Origin: an uncultured Oleiphilus sp.
GTDB taxonomy: Bacteria > Pseudomonadota > Gammaproteobacteria > Pseudomonadales > Oleiphilaceae
Reading direction: 5' to 3'
NCBI GenBank assembly: GCA_913020245.1
Contig: CAJWAD010000007.1
Location: 1-64,000, forward strand
Length of the DNA: 64,000 nucleotides
Numbering within the stretch: the stretch's first letter is position 1; each line of letters starts with the position of its first letter. Below, piece by piece: positions 41,296 to 50,718 of the stretch. The position numbers and the translations under genes are program-made. The notes under the pieces were generated by a model, which saw only the letters and a list, made by a program, of their open reading frames with translations, did not search any database and was not told the origin of the DNA.

Positions 41296-42192
41296 TTACC
41301 AAGCGGTATTTTTTAATTGTTCCGCCGTCATAGCAAATACACCATGACCGCCAAATTCAAATTCTAACCAAACAAAAGCAACATTGGGGTATGCTGCTTC
41401 GAGGTTTTCCCAACTATTACCCACCTCAACAACTAGGATACCATCCTCTGTCAGATACTTTTCTGCCTCACGAAGTATTCGGCGCGTTACCTCTAAACCA
41501 TCTTTACCGGACGCCAAACCGATCATCGGCTCACAATGGAATTCTTGCGGCATCGTATCAATATCTCGCTGATCCACATAGGGTGGATTAGACACAATCA
41601 AATCATAACGGCCGAGGTGCGTATCATCTAAATCATCAAACACATTTGACTCAAAGGCACTTACTCTCTCAGCCAAACCATGACGCTCGATATTAATGGC
41701 TGCAACGGCCAAGGCATCGGCGGACAAGTCTATGAGGCTCACTTGCGATGCCTCAAACGCATTAGCACAGGCAATACCGATACATCCACTACCGGTGCAC
41801 AGGTCCATAACCGCATCGGGTTCTCGTGATAACCACGGTAAAAACCCATTGGCAATTAGTTCGGAAATCGGTGATCTTGGCACTAGTACTCGCTCATCTA
41901 CATAGAAGGGCAAGCCACAAAACCAAGCCTGTTGCGTTAGATACGCGAGTGGTATTCGACTATCTACCCGTTTGCAAAGTGTGTTCGAAACCAAATGGCA
42001 CTCGTCTGGCGTGAGTTTGGCATCCCACATTGAGACATCAAAATCCCAAGGAAGGTGTAAACTTTGAAGAACTAGCGCAACCGACTCGTCCCAGGCGTTG
42101 TCGGTTCCATGTCCGAAAAAAACCTCAGCTTGGTTCATGCGTGAAAATGCGAACCGTATGAAATCTTTGATGGTAGACAGACTATCCGACAA
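41296..42192 (-). CDS. prmB: 50S ribosomal protein L3 glutamine methyltransferase PrmB
   Basis: PrmB methylates a glutamine side chain of ribosomal protein L3. The 298-residue protein has the helical N-terminal substrate domain and a Rossmann methyltransferase domain. The SAM loop is VMDLCTGSGCIGIACA and the signature DLIVSNPPYVDQRD carries the NPPY motif typical of Gln/Asn/N6-adenine methyltransferases. It is linked to aroC rather than prfA, which favours PrmB over its paralogue PrmC. Confidence 0.95.
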   Translation of the reverse strand: MSDSLSTIKDFIRFAFSRMNQAEVFFGHGTDNAWDESVALVLQSLHLPWDFDVSMWDAKLTPDECHLVSNTLCKRVDSRIPLAYLTQQAWFCGLPFYVDERVLVPRSPISELIANGFLPWLSREPDAVMDLCTGSGCIGIACANAFEASQVSLIDLSADALAVAAINIERHGLAERVSAFESNVFDDLDDTHLGRYDLIVSNPPYVDQRDIDTMPQEFHCEPMIGLASGKDGLEVTRRILREAEKYLTEDGILVVEVGNSWENLEAAYPNVAFVWLEFEFGGHGVFAMTAEQLKNTAW

Positions 42193-42270
42193 ACTTTTTT
42201 CCTTAACCGACTATAAAAAAAACGCGTAATTATATAGAGATTAAGCTAGGAGTGCGAAACCTACTTCGAG

Positions 42271-43146
42271 TTAACGCAAAAAAGCCTCGAACCAAGCCGG
42301 CCCAGAAATCACCGCGGGGCGATGTCCAAGGCTACCCAGTTTTATAACGGTTACCTTTTCTTTAGGAATCTCTCCCTGCCCCTCTAGCCAGGCCAAAAGC
42401 TGCGACTCGTGCGCCTTTGCCTCGGTCAAACTCTTCGCTTGTGATGCATCCTCGTAATACGCAAGCACATACAGCTGTTTGGCATCGTCTCGGTTCAACT
42501 CGTCAGCTAACGCTTGAATACCTTGCGTAAACTTAGATTCTAATGCGAACACAAGTGAACTGAATGCAGGGCTCCGACGCATCGCCGAGGGGACGAAACT
42601 GACATATGCAAGCGCTTTTCGCCGACCGTTTAACACCGAATACACACTCAACCACCCTGATTGCCCTGTATTGGCACTAGTCTTGTCAATAAAGCCGGCA
42701 AAATAGGCTTGGTTGCTGTCTCTGCCTGATAAACTTGGGACACCCCATACTTTATTTGCCCAATCATTACTTGCACCGCATGCTCGTGAAGCACAAGCGT
42801 ATGAAAGAGATCCGTTCAATTCTAGCCGACTTTGCAGGCTCTCTGTAAACAGTTCCAACTCATTAGTATCCGAAAATTGATACAAAGCAGATTGACGAGG
42901 CGCCTCAATTTTCTCTTGTTTTTTTATCACTAGGCGATTACTTATACGCTTGGGCGTGCTCAACACAATCTGCTGCGAGCTTGAAGGCGCATCTTGTAAT
43001 TCGACTAAATTACCGGGTTGCTCAGACAACGATGCATCCAAAAATGGAATGGCTGATTCCCCGACCGCATAACTAGATCCAACTACCGCCATAAAAACTA
43101 AGCTAAAGGTACTTATTTTATTGTGCAATCTATGCAACAAAAACAT
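42271..43146 (-). CDS. DUF4892-like exported protein
   Basis: The 291-residue protein has an N-terminal signal-like segment (hydrophobic about 13-27, possible cleavage near SSYA). The central motif YACASRACGASNDWANKVWGV fits the DUF4892 family pattern of a Cys-x-x-Arg-x-Cys-Gly-x-Ser-x-x-Trp-Ala-Asn core (about 116-135). NQAYFAGF follows. The function of this gammaproteobacterial family is unknown. The start overlaps the end of the adjacent hydrolase gene by 17 bases, so they are probably translated together. Confidence 0.75.
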   Translation of the reverse strand: MFLLHRLHNKISTFSLVFMAVVGSSYAVGESAIPFLDASLSEQPGNLVELQDAPSSSQQIVLSTPKRISNRLVIKKQEKIEAPRQSALYQFSDTNELELFTESLQSRLELNGSLSYACASRACGASNDWANKVWGVPSLSGRDSNQAYFAGFIDKTSANTGQSGWLSVYSVLNGRRKALAYVSFVPSAMRRSPAFSSLVFALESKFTQGIQALADELNRDDAKQLYVLAYYEDASQAKSLTEAKAHESQLLAWLEGQGEIPKEKVTVIKLGSLGHRPAVISGPAWFEAFLR

Positions 43147-44008
43147 CTAAAATCTCCGCAGTTTTTTGAACATCGCCTTCCATATGAAAATGATGCCCAC
43201 CATCAACAATGTGCTTTTCCAAATTCGGAATATAGGATAAACGCTTTTTGATCGCCTCGAATTCACGAAAGTAACCGCTTTCGCCGACTATTAATGACAC
43301 CGGGCACTCAATACCGGCAAAAATAGCGCGTACTTGGTCTTCTGAAAAACGTAACAAGGACGGCTCAAGGAGTCGGGAATCAGATGACCAGATAAACCCA
43401 CCCTCTACCGGCACCAAACCTCTCGAAACCAGCGTTTTAGCTGCCTCAAAATGAACGCGACCGATACCTGCCATCCGCGCTTTCGCGGCCATTTCTTCGC
43501 TTGGGTAAACGTTTAGCTTTGCATTGCGCAGCAAGGCCGCCTTCGAGACAGCTTTACGCAACTGTGGCAGTACTTGCTCAATTTGATCCGTTAACGGCCC
43601 CAAGCTGTCAAGTAGTACCAACTTCTCGACCCGCATCGGAACCGATGCAGCGACTAAGCAGGCAATAATTCCCCCAAGGGAATGCCCCACCAAGGTAAAT
43701 CTTTCATTGTTCGGTAGGCTATCAACCAACGCTAATACGTCCAATACGTTATCAACAAGATTGTATATACTCGATTTTGAGCGGTGCTCACTTTTTCCAT
43801 GTCCCGGTAAATCCATTGCGAAAAAACGATAATTTAACTCTGTCTTTTGGTTTAATTTTGCCGCCAGAGGAATAAATGATGCCGCGTTATCTAACCAACC
43901 ATGCAGTGCAATCACTAAAGGCTTGTCATCACTTACGTCATTTTTGAGACCGGCAATGGCTAAGCGCCCTGTTTGTTGTTTAAATTCCGTTAACTGCATA
44001 TTACTCAC
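43130..44008 (-). CDS. Alpha/beta-hydrolase
   Basis: The 292-residue cytoplasmic hydrolase has the oxyanion motif ALHGWLDNAASF (about 34-45), the nucleophile elbow GHSLGG (about 108-113) and a late Asp/His pair, with the His in VDGGHHFHME. No signal peptide is present. LHGWLDNA is typical of a gammaproteobacterial esterase-like group often found beside DUF4892 genes. The substrate is unknown. It overlaps tatD by four bases and the DUF4892-like gene by 17. Confidence 0.88.
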   Translation of the reverse strand: MSNMQLTEFKQQTGRLAIAGLKNDVSDDKPLVIALHGWLDNAASFIPLAAKLNQKTELNYRFFAMDLPGHGKSEHRSKSSIYNLVDNVLDVLALVDSLPNNERFTLVGHSLGGIIACLVAASVPMRVEKLVLLDSLGPLTDQIEQVLPQLRKAVSKAALLRNAKLNVYPSEEMAAKARMAGIGRVHFEAAKTLVSRGLVPVEGGFIWSSDSRLLEPSLLRFSEDQVRAIFAGIECPVSLIVGESGYFREFEAIKKRLSYIPNLEKHIVDGGHHFHMEGDVQKTAEILDVFVA

Positions 44009-44781
44009 GCCTCAACCTTAAACAGCGTATTAAAGTTGTTAGCCGTCAAGTCAGCCACTTCCTCTAAAGAAATGCCCCGCAAATCGGCTATAAATTTAGC
44101 CACTTCGGGCACATATTTCGGTTCGTTTGGCTTTCCGCGGAAAGGTACCGGGGCTAAATAAGGTGAATCTGTTTCAATTAACATGCGCTCCATAGGAATG
44201 GCGCGCGCGACTTCTTGCAAGGCTTTGGCATTTTTAAATGTGACAATACCCGAGAAAGAAATGTAAAAGCCCATTTCAATCGCTCTTTGAGCCATATCTA
44301 AGTCTTCAGTAAAGCAATGCAAAACGCCCGCTATCTTCGGGTCACAGTGCGCCGAGATTAGCGCTAGCGTATCTTCCTTTGCATCGCGTGTGTGCACGAT
44401 TATCGGCTTGCCGCACACAGCACTTGCCTTCATATGCGTAATGAACCGTGCCTGCTGGATTTCTCTAGATTCTTCACCGTAATAATAATCTAACCCAGTT
44501 TCACCAATCGCAATTACATCACGGTTATCCGCAAGTGCCAGAAGACGCTCTACACTCGGTTCTTCGCCTTCATGACTGGTGGGGTGCACACCAACCGACG
44601 CAAAGATATCATTATGCTGCTCAGCGATAGAAAGGACATCATCAATATGCTCTAAATCGATCGCGACACATAACATGCGCGACACACCATTTTCTCGCGC
44701 CGTGTCTAGGGCTTCACTTAACCCATTTGGATATTTTTCTAAATTAAGACGATCAAGATGGCAGTGCGAATCAATATACAT
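44005..44781 (-). CDS. tatD: TatD-family metal-dependent deoxyribonuclease
   Basis: A TIM-barrel metallohydrolase of the TatD/YcfH family, implicated in DNA repair and 3'-5' nuclease activity. The start is placed at ATG 44781 because the family begins with MYIDSHCHLD; an ATG at 44793 is possible, and starts further up have no family match. This gives 258 residues. Metal ligands are visible in DSHCHLD, GETGLDYYYG, VHTRDA, HCFTED and ETDSPYLAP. The order holB-pilZ-tatD is standard in Pseudomonas-like genomes. Confidence 0.95.
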   Translation of the reverse strand: MYIDSHCHLDRLNLEKYPNGLSEALDTARENGVSRMLCVAIDLEHIDDVLSIAEQHNDIFASVGVHPTSHEGEEPSVERLLALADNRDVIAIGETGLDYYYGEESREIQQARFITHMKASAVCGKPIIVHTRDAKEDTLALISAHCDPKIAGVLHCFTEDLDMAQRAIEMGFYISFSGIVTFKNAKALQEVARAIPMERMLIETDSPYLAPVPFRGKPNEPKYVPEVAKFIADLRGISLEEVADLTANNFNTLFKVEA

Positions 44782-44916
44782 ACTTACTAACATAGCTCTC
44801 GGGACAATTGAAACCGAAGTGTACTGATTCTTATGAGGCAAAGCACGTTCAAGATAAGAGAAAACACAATATGAACCTGAAGCGTTTAAAAACGGCAAAC
44901 AATGTAGTACGCGGAG

Positions 44917-45267
44917 CTACATGCTATGCGTTGGGCGATCCGAGGAGAGGGAGCCTGCAAGATAAGTCTCGATTTTGTTTTTAGCCGTTTCATCCTCTTC
45001 CGAAAACTGCACACCAATGCCGGCCGCGCGATTGCCTTGTGCCCCTTTTGGCGTTACCCAAATCACTTTGCCGGCCACCGGCAGTTTTTCAGGTTCATCC
45101 ATCAAATTTAACAATAAAAAGACTTCATCGCCCAAGTGATAGTTTTTTGCCGTGGGGATAAATAAACCGCCATGTTTGATAAACGGCATATAAGCCGCGT
45201 ACAAAACCGCCTTATCTTTAATGGTAAGTGTTAAAATGCCACTTCGGGCGCCGAATCCAGTCGACAT
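44917..45267 (-). CDS. pilZ: Type IV pilus assembly protein PilZ
   Basis: The founding-type PilZ protein, needed for type IV pilus formation through FimX and PilB. The 116-residue protein shows the start GARSGILTLTIKDKAVLYAAYMPFIKHGGLFIPT and the ending typical of this group. It lacks the RxxxR and D/NxSxxG c-di-GMP motifs, as true PilZ does. The location between holB and tatD confirms the identity. It contrasts with the motif-bearing PilZ protein at 13.4 kb. Confidence 0.94.
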   Translation of the reverse strand: MSTGFGARSGILTLTIKDKAVLYAAYMPFIKHGGLFIPTAKNYHLGDEVFLLLNLMDEPEKLPVAGKVIWVTPKGAQGNRAAGIGVQFSEEDETAKNKIETYLAGSLSSDRPTHSM

Positions 45268-45346
45268 ATTTGCTGAAATTTCCTTAATATATGAGCGTTA
45301 TGTTGATTATAGGGGAGATCTCGAAAATTACCGAGAAAGAAACCCC

Positions 45347-46366
45347 TCAGCGGCGCTTCACCATAAGTTGAAGCCACTCGCTTAATAACGATTCCCAAAG
45401 TAATTGCTTGTTGGGGTTTGAAGTCCCCTTTAGCAAGCGCAATTCTTTGATACATCTATCGCGTAAATCAAACAATGAATGTAACCCGGCATTGTTTACT
45501 ATGTATGAAAACATATTTCTCGACGTATCGAGATATATGTCTTTTTCATTGCCAGAATAACTCGAACGCACCGCTTGTTCTAGCCAGTGAATCATCCACG
45601 ACAGGCGATACTGAATCCATTCATCGCTCCAATGTAAAGCGGCCTCGGTGCTTGGCTGCGTTCGTTTAAGGACCTGCGCAAGCTCAGCTAGCATCGATTT
45701 TTGTTCATCAATTAAGTTCTGATCTAGATATTCGAGCGCAGTAAACGGGGCGCCTTGGGAAAGCTGCAAAGATAACGCTAACTCATCAGCTGGTAAATTT
45801 TTAGCCGCTGGCATTTGCTGCAACCAGTTGATCGCCTGATCCTGTGTTGGGCCTGACAGGTCAACGCGCTGACAACGTGATCGTATAGTTGGTAGAAGCC
45901 CACCCAGGCTGTCTGTCATTAAGATCAACAAGGTGCCTAAACTAGGCTCTTCTAAGGTTTTCAGTAAAGCGTTTGATGCATTTATATTCATTGCATCCGC
46001 TGGCGAAATAACCACGACTTTTCTCGCCCCGAGAAATGCGGACTTAGCTGCAAACGCCGCAGAGGCTCGGATTGCGTCAATTTTAATTTGCGTACTTTTG
46101 TCTTCCGGTTGTAAGTAACGTAGATCAGCATGCAAGCCACCCTCTACCAAACGACACGCTTTACACTCACCACATGCCGCATCTTCAACAGGTGCGAGGC
46201 ATAACGCCAATCTCACAACTCTATCGACGAATTGATGCTTACCAATCCCTCTTGCGCCGCATACAAGCATGGCATGAGGCAAGGTACCACCGCGCATTTG
46301 CTCAGCAAATTGCTGTATAGGTTTATCCAGCCATGTGCACGGAACTTTTCGTTCTTCTAGCGTCAT
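45347..46366 (-). CDS. holB: DNA polymerase III delta' subunit HolB
   Basis: HolB is part of the clamp loader of the replicative polymerase. The 339-residue protein has an AAA+ domain with a P-loop-like VCGARGIGKHQFVDRV and a zinc-binding CGECKAC cluster (about 60-67, with an upstream Cys). It also has the sensor segment IRSRCQRVDL carrying the SRC motif, and helical C-terminal domains. pilZ follows after 79 bases. The tmk and mltG genes often found upstream are not here; a transglutaminase gene is there instead. Confidence 0.94.
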   Translation of the reverse strand: MTLEERKVPCTWLDKPIQQFAEQMRGGTLPHAMLVCGARGIGKHQFVDRVVRLALCLAPVEDAACGECKACRLVEGGLHADLRYLQPEDKSTQIKIDAIRASAAFAAKSAFLGARKVVVISPADAMNINASNALLKTLEEPSLGTLLILMTDSLGGLLPTIRSRCQRVDLSGPTQDQAINWLQQMPAAKNLPADELALSLQLSQGAPFTALEYLDQNLIDEQKSMLAELAQVLKRTQPSTEAALHWSDEWIQYRLSWMIHWLEQAVRSSYSGNEKDIYLDTSRNMFSYIVNNAGLHSLFDLRDRCIKELRLLKGTSNPNKQLLWESLLSEWLQLMVKRR

Positions 46367-46420
46367 TTATTTCCTTAAACAGCCAATGTTTATTGCTAAA
46401 CCGCGGTCAAGCACAACTAG

Positions 46421-48436
46421 CTATACATGATATAAAGCAAGCTCTAATTTTCGCGTCAGCATCGCTAAGAGCCGAACAAATAGCGAATGATTATTAGCAG
46501 ACATGCGTTGCAAATAGGCATTCGGTGTTTCTCCAAGTTCACGCGGGTGACCAAGCATGGCCATAAAATCAACATAAAGCATATACGTTTTCGCGGTCGC
46601 ATTCGGTAAGCGGCCATAACGTTGCCAAACCAAATACATCACCACCATGGCACCAAACAGCAAAGTAGATACACCAACCACTTTAAACCCGTTCATAATG
46701 TTAGCACTACCCAGCCAACGCTTCATCAAACTTTGCTGCTGAGACTGTCCGTAGCCCACAACCAAGAGTTGCCACTGGTAATTTATCTCATCCATGCGCA
46801 TTTTTAACCATGAAAACGCTTGCGAATATGACGACAATGCCGCCAACGCATTTCTGGCTGCAAACTCGATGGGTATGGCTCGCTCAAGTCCAAACCTGAC
46901 GCGCTCGGGCGCAATCAAGGCGGTTGGGTCTAACCTTACCCAGCCGCTGCCGTCAATATTGGCTTCAACCCAGGCGTGTGCATCGTATTGACGAATCAAC
47001 CAGTAATTATTAGTCGCATTATATTCACCGCCAGCATAACCCAAAACAACTCGCGCAGGTACGCCACCTAAGCGCAACATATAGGCCATACTGCCAGCAA
47101 AATGCTCACAAAAACCGCGTTGTGATGAAAATAAAAAGTCATCAGCAAAATCGTCACCGAGTAATGGAGGTTCTAGGGTGTAGGCAAAACCACCCGTTGC
47201 AAAATACTTTAACAAACTCGCCACAAAATCTTGCTCGCTTGCGCTATCGACTCGCATTTGATCAATCAATGCACGCGTTTTCGGATTACCTTTTTGTGGA
47301 TACTGTCGATCAAAGCGCCCATTCGATTTATTTCGCACCATAGTCTTTCCAAGTACCGCAGTGGGCAACTTCTGACCGATAACTTCCGCATCACTAACCT
47401 CGTTTTTTTGAGCATAAAGCCGACTAGTTTCATTTAGTGTCATTCGGTACAAAGTGGGTTGCACGACTTCAGCGCGCATTTCAAACAAACCCATATCTTT
47501 ATTAACAAGATTACTTGAATATGCAGATGAACCATCTAATGCAAAGGCCCATGTTGCCGCCTGTGGCGCTAATAAAATGTCATAGTGCGCGGTATCGGTG
47601 ATTCTTAAATTTGGTTTTTCAAAAGTCGCAGGCGATGAAAACTGATTGCTTTGCTTACGCTCTTCGCGACGCGCATCGGGGTTCTTTGTCCAGCGGGTGC
47701 CATCAAATTGGTCCAACACGATAGCGCGCCAGTACAGTGTCTGTTTTGATGGTTGCCGCATGTTTTTGAAGCTGGCACGGAACACACGCTCATCGGACTG
47801 ACTAAGCTTTGCAATATCCCCTGGTGAAAGGGTCTCACTCATTCCCGTACTGGCATTGGATGTTTTGATTGGAATCGACCAAAGCGGCGCTAAACGCGGA
47901 AAAAACAGAAACAGAACAACCACAAATGGAAGTGAGAGTGCTGCCAACTTTAATAAGCTGGCCCACTGCGACCGAAAGCTGTTTAACGTTGTCCCATTCA
48001 CCTGCCCTAACATAATAAACACGACCGCAACACAACACAGCTGAAGCATCATATGAAGCAAGCCTTGCTCGAACAGCATCGATACACCAGACAGATATAG
48101 GCTTGTGTAGGCAAATACCAAAAAGTCTTTCTTGTGATGTAATTCGGTCGCTTTCATTGAGAAAACTAAAAATAACAAAACTGAGGCGGTTTCAACCGTA
48201 TACTGCCCCTGAAAAGAAAACCAAAAGCCCAACAAAGCGCTAATCAGAAGTGATGTACGATAAACCTTATGCGTAGAGACCTCCGGTAAATTTTTTCGTA
48301 CCGCCGTGAAGAGAGAAAAAGCTATCACAAACACTAGCACCCAAACCCAACGCGGTAAGATGCTATTCAGCGATATAGCTTGCAGTAAAAGCACGCTAAA
48401 CACCGCCCCGGCTTTGTGCGAAAGGAATGCGTTCAA
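46421..48436 (-). CDS. tgpA: Transglutaminase-like membrane protein TgpA (DUF3488)
   Basis: The 671-residue protein has about five or six N-terminal membrane helices (about 10-190) and a periplasmic transglutaminase domain with the triad region GFCEHFAGSMAYMLRLGGVPARVV (split at about 440-463). The His is in YDAHAWVEA and the Asp in RLDPTA. A further membrane helix lies near 580-600, before a cytoplasmic tail. P. aeruginosa TgpA is essential for growth, but its substrate is not firmly known. It forms an operon with the DUF58 gene four bases upstream. Confidence 0.92.
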   Translation of the reverse strand: MNAFLSHKAGAVFSVLLLQAISLNSILPRWVWVLVFVIAFSLFTAVRKNLPEVSTHKVYRTSLLISALLGFWFSFQGQYTVETASVLLFLVFSMKATELHHKKDFLVFAYTSLYLSGVSMLFEQGLLHMMLQLCCVAVVFIMLGQVNGTTLNSFRSQWASLLKLAALSLPFVVVLFLFFPRLAPLWSIPIKTSNASTGMSETLSPGDIAKLSQSDERVFRASFKNMRQPSKQTLYWRAIVLDQFDGTRWTKNPDARREERKQSNQFSSPATFEKPNLRITDTAHYDILLAPQAATWAFALDGSSAYSSNLVNKDMGLFEMRAEVVQPTLYRMTLNETSRLYAQKNEVSDAEVIGQKLPTAVLGKTMVRNKSNGRFDRQYPQKGNPKTRALIDQMRVDSASEQDFVASLLKYFATGGFAYTLEPPLLGDDFADDFLFSSQRGFCEHFAGSMAYMLRLGGVPARVVLGYAGGEYNATNNYWLIRQYDAHAWVEANIDGSGWVRLDPTALIAPERVRFGLERAIPIEFAARNALAALSSYSQAFSWLKMRMDEINYQWQLLVVGYGQSQQQSLMKRWLGSANIMNGFKVVGVSTLLFGAMVVMYLVWQRYGRLPNATAKTYMLYVDFMAMLGHPRELGETPNAYLQRMSANNHSLFVRLLAMLTRKLELALYHV

Positions 48437-48440
48437 AAGG

Positions 48441-49451
48441 TTAAAACTCCGCCAATGCTTTCAAGCATTTTGAGTGATGTGCGAGCGTATTGTCCGGCCC
48501 CAAGATCTGACCGCCTATACGAAGTTCTATCATTTGGTCTCTATGACAGGCTTGCAGCAACTCATGACAAATATGACTTAACGCCAACTCTTTGCCCACG
48601 TGTTTATAAGCGTCCCAATCCAGCAAATAAGGCTTCGTTTCATGAGTTGACTCGCTGCGAACAACCAATTCATCACTGGCGGCATACTTTGACCAAACAA
48701 CTCGATTGATGCGATCACCCGGTGCATAAACCGCTAAATCATCTAGCTCTTCACCTTTATTCACGCCGACCGAGGTATCTAAGCTTTGCGCCATAAAAGT
48801 AGAAAAATCTGGTTTGATAGGTCTCGGGTAGACGATAACTTGTGTTGAGAATCGAAGCCATGTCCATGCTTTTAATAAACCAAACGGAAAATAAGATTGA
48901 ATTTTTATCGCAGGCACCTCATAAACCCCGCGTGAAAACCGACGTCCAGTCATGGTGACACAGTATTCATCCTGAGTTGCATCATTCACTCCTTCCATTT
49001 CTTGTTGATTAGTTGACGAACAGCTGGCTATTTCAATCGGAAAAGGGGTGATGTCGTCACGCCAAAACGCAACCAACCCACTACTTAGTCGAGATTGTAA
49101 TTGAATAAAGATATTCATAGACAAGGGTTCACCCGCTTCAAAGGCGAGCTCTGCAGGCGCTGTAATTCTCAAACCTTGGAGATTCAAAAAGCTTTGCCAA
49201 ATAGACAGGAAAAAAAGTGCACCAAGACTAAAAAGTAGTAAATATATCAAACTACTTTGATAATTAATCGCAGTAACCAGCATCACTAAAAGCATGAACA
49301 AAAAACTTAAGCCTTGTGCATCGGGAAAAATATAAATAGTCCTCTGGCTTAAGGTATGACTTAAGCTCGGCTCTGAACGCAAGCTCAAGAACGCACGCAG
49401 TTTTTTTCGTAATTTACCAATCATCATAATGTGCTCAAAGAGCTGCCTCAA
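48441..49451 (-). CDS. DUF58-domain membrane protein
   Basis: The 336-residue protein has two N-terminal membrane helices (about 44-85) and a C-terminal DUF58 region. Its signature is GEELDDLAVYAPGDRINRVVWSKYA near 235-260. DUF58 proteins are usually encoded between a MoxR AAA+ ATPase and a TgpA-type transglutaminase, and are thought to be MoxR partners. Here the transglutaminase gene follows, but no moxR lies upstream: the neighbouring gene is on the opposite strand and unrelated. Confidence 0.88.
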   Translation of the reverse strand: MRQLFEHIMMIGKLRKKLRAFLSLRSEPSLSHTLSQRTIYIFPDAQGLSFLFMLLVMLVTAINYQSSLIYLLLFSLGALFFLSIWQSFLNLQGLRITAPAELAFEAGEPLSMNIFIQLQSRLSSGLVAFWRDDITPFPIEIASCSSTNQQEMEGVNDATQDEYCVTMTGRRFSRGVYEVPAIKIQSYFPFGLLKAWTWLRFSTQVIVYPRPIKPDFSTFMAQSLDTSVGVNKGEELDDLAVYAPGDRINRVVWSKYAASDELVVRSESTHETKPYLLDWDAYKHVGKELALSHICHELLQACHRDQMIELRIGGQILGPDNTLAHHSKCLKALAEF

Positions 49452-49645
49452 ATCGATTGACTATCAGTATAGTATCGCCTGAGTTTTAACGGTTGTTTTA
49501 GTGAAACATCGCCTGCCTCCTTACTCTACGGTCGTAATAAATTTTAGCGTTACGTTTGTTCACATGAATATCGCCGCGCAAACTTGCAAAACACCGGTTT
49601 CGGATGAATAATCTAAGCTGGAGAAACCATCAAGAGATTCATCAT

Positions 49646-50284
49646 ATGAGCATGACCGACCTTCGCATTGCTTGTAAACACCTCCAACCCTGGTTAGTAG
49701 GTTCAGCAATTTATGCTTTAAGCTTACCAACACTGGCTGAGGTCAAGTCCTTAAGTAGCTCGGAACTTACCGAAACCTACATTGAAGACTCAACCATTAT
49801 CATTACACCTGAACGAAACGCCCCGAAAACAGAGCAGAGCACGGCGACAAACATTACGATTGAACCGGTTGATACAGAAGGTGAAGACATTGACTCACTA
49901 AAAATCAATCAAAACCAGCTCGATGGCTTAGATACGGCGTTTGAATTATCAGATGAGCTGATGCGTAACACGAACGTTGCATTGGCTTTGGAGCCACCAC
50001 AAGATGTCGATATTGAAACCTATCAAGAATCGATTACCCTGCCGGTCGCTGACATCCTACAAGACGAGCGTTATCGCGTCCCTGAAGGTGACTTTGAGTT
50101 TGACTACGTCGGCAGTGACCTCGGCTTGAGCCGTGACGGCCAAGAACTCACGTTTTCAATCGGTAATTTGCCAGGCATAGACCAAATCAATTTACCCTAT
50201 GCGGTAGATGATGGCCCACTCCAAATCACACCCAGAGAGGGAGGCGGGTTCGATCTAACCATCGCAATACCGCAACAAGACTAG
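49646..50284 (+). CDS. Unknown exported acidic protein
   Basis: Not recognised. The start is placed at ATG 49646, eight bases behind AAGAGA; ATG 49604 lacks a good site and would put charged residues before the signal. The 212-residue protein has a probable signal peptide (about 1-32, LVGSAIYALSLPTLA then EV). It is markedly acidic, Asp/Glu/Thr/Gln rich and free of Cys after residue 8. A C-terminal section of alternating strands (about 140-212) contains YVGSDLGLSRDGQELTFSIG. It is divergent from the DUF58-tgpA operon and has its own terminator. Confidence 0.7.
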   Translation: MSMTDLRIACKHLQPWLVGSAIYALSLPTLAEVKSLSSSELTETYIEDSTIIITPERNAPKTEQSTATNITIEPVDTEGEDIDSLKINQNQLDGLDTAFELSDELMRNTNVALALEPPQDVDIETYQESITLPVADILQDERYRVPEGDFEFDYVGSDLGLSRDGQELTFSIGNLPGIDQINLPYAVDDGPLQITPREGGGFDLTIAIPQQD

Positions 50285-50299
50285 TTTTGAAGCGATTTC

Positions 50300-50329
50300 A
50301 AAAAGCCCAGCACTGACTGGGCTTTTTTA
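50300..50329 (+). terminator. Intrinsic terminator after the unknown exported protein
   Basis: The stem AAGCCCAG-CACTGA-CTGGGCTT is followed by a run of T. It lies 16 bases after the stop codon of the gene ending at 50284. A-tracts on the left make it usable in both directions. Confidence 0.88.
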
Positions 50330-50420
50330 TGCTTAGACCCTACGTTCAAACTAAGCGCGGTTAACACAAAATACTTAATACTTACATAGCACCGGTGACG
50401 CGTAACTATTCTCTAGAAAC

Positions 50421-50450
50421 AAAAAAGGCCTAGCCGAAGCTAAGCCTTTT
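50421..50450 (-). terminator. Terminator of the gltX-tRNA transcript
   Basis: Read on the minus strand, GGCTTAGC-TTCG-GCTAGGCC forms a stem with one mismatch, a stable UUCG-type loop and a following run of six T. It lies 11 bases after the 3' end of tRNA-Glu and ends the tRNA transcript. Confidence 0.85.
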
Positions 50451-50460
50451 CGCGCCAAAT

Positions 50461-50536
50461 TGGCGTCCCCTAGGGGAGTCGAACCCCTGTTACCGCCGTG
50501 AAAGGGCGGTGTCCTAGGCCTCTAGACGAAGGGGAC
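50461..50536 (-). tRNA. tRNA-Glu (anticodon TTC)
   Basis: The minus strand reads GTCCCCTTCGTCTAGAGGCC at the 5' end. The anticodon loop CTTTCAC gives TTC, followed by the T arm GGTTCGACTCC and an encoded CCA. It is 76 bases long with CCA, 14 bases downstream of tRNA-Ala and next to the gene for its own synthetase, gltX. Confidence 0.96.
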
Positions 50537-50550
50537 AGAAACCTGTGTTT

Positions 50551-50626
50551 TGGTGGAGCCAGACGGGATCGAACCGTCGACCTCAACGCTGCCAGCGTTG
50601 CGCTCTCCCAGCTGAGCTATGGCCCC
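50551..50626 (-). tRNA. tRNA-Ala (anticodon GGC)
   Basis: The minus strand reads GGGGCCATAGCTCAGCTGGG at the 5' end. The anticodon loop CTGGCAG gives GGC, followed by GGTTCGATCCC and an encoded CCA. It is 76 bases long, lies 92 bases downstream of gltX and precedes tRNA-Glu, as in Pseudomonas. Confidence 0.96.
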
Positions 50627-50718
50627 TCTTGAAGCCACGCTGTGGCAACGGGAGGGTATATTAATGATCCCCCCTTACCGAGTCAACACGTTTTTCAATC
50701 TTTTTTAAGGTGTTGTTT

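Noticed and set aside
44782-44898. Longer N terminus for TatD (297 residues)
   Set aside because: The extra 39 residues do not resemble the family, which starts directly at the DSHCHLD motif.
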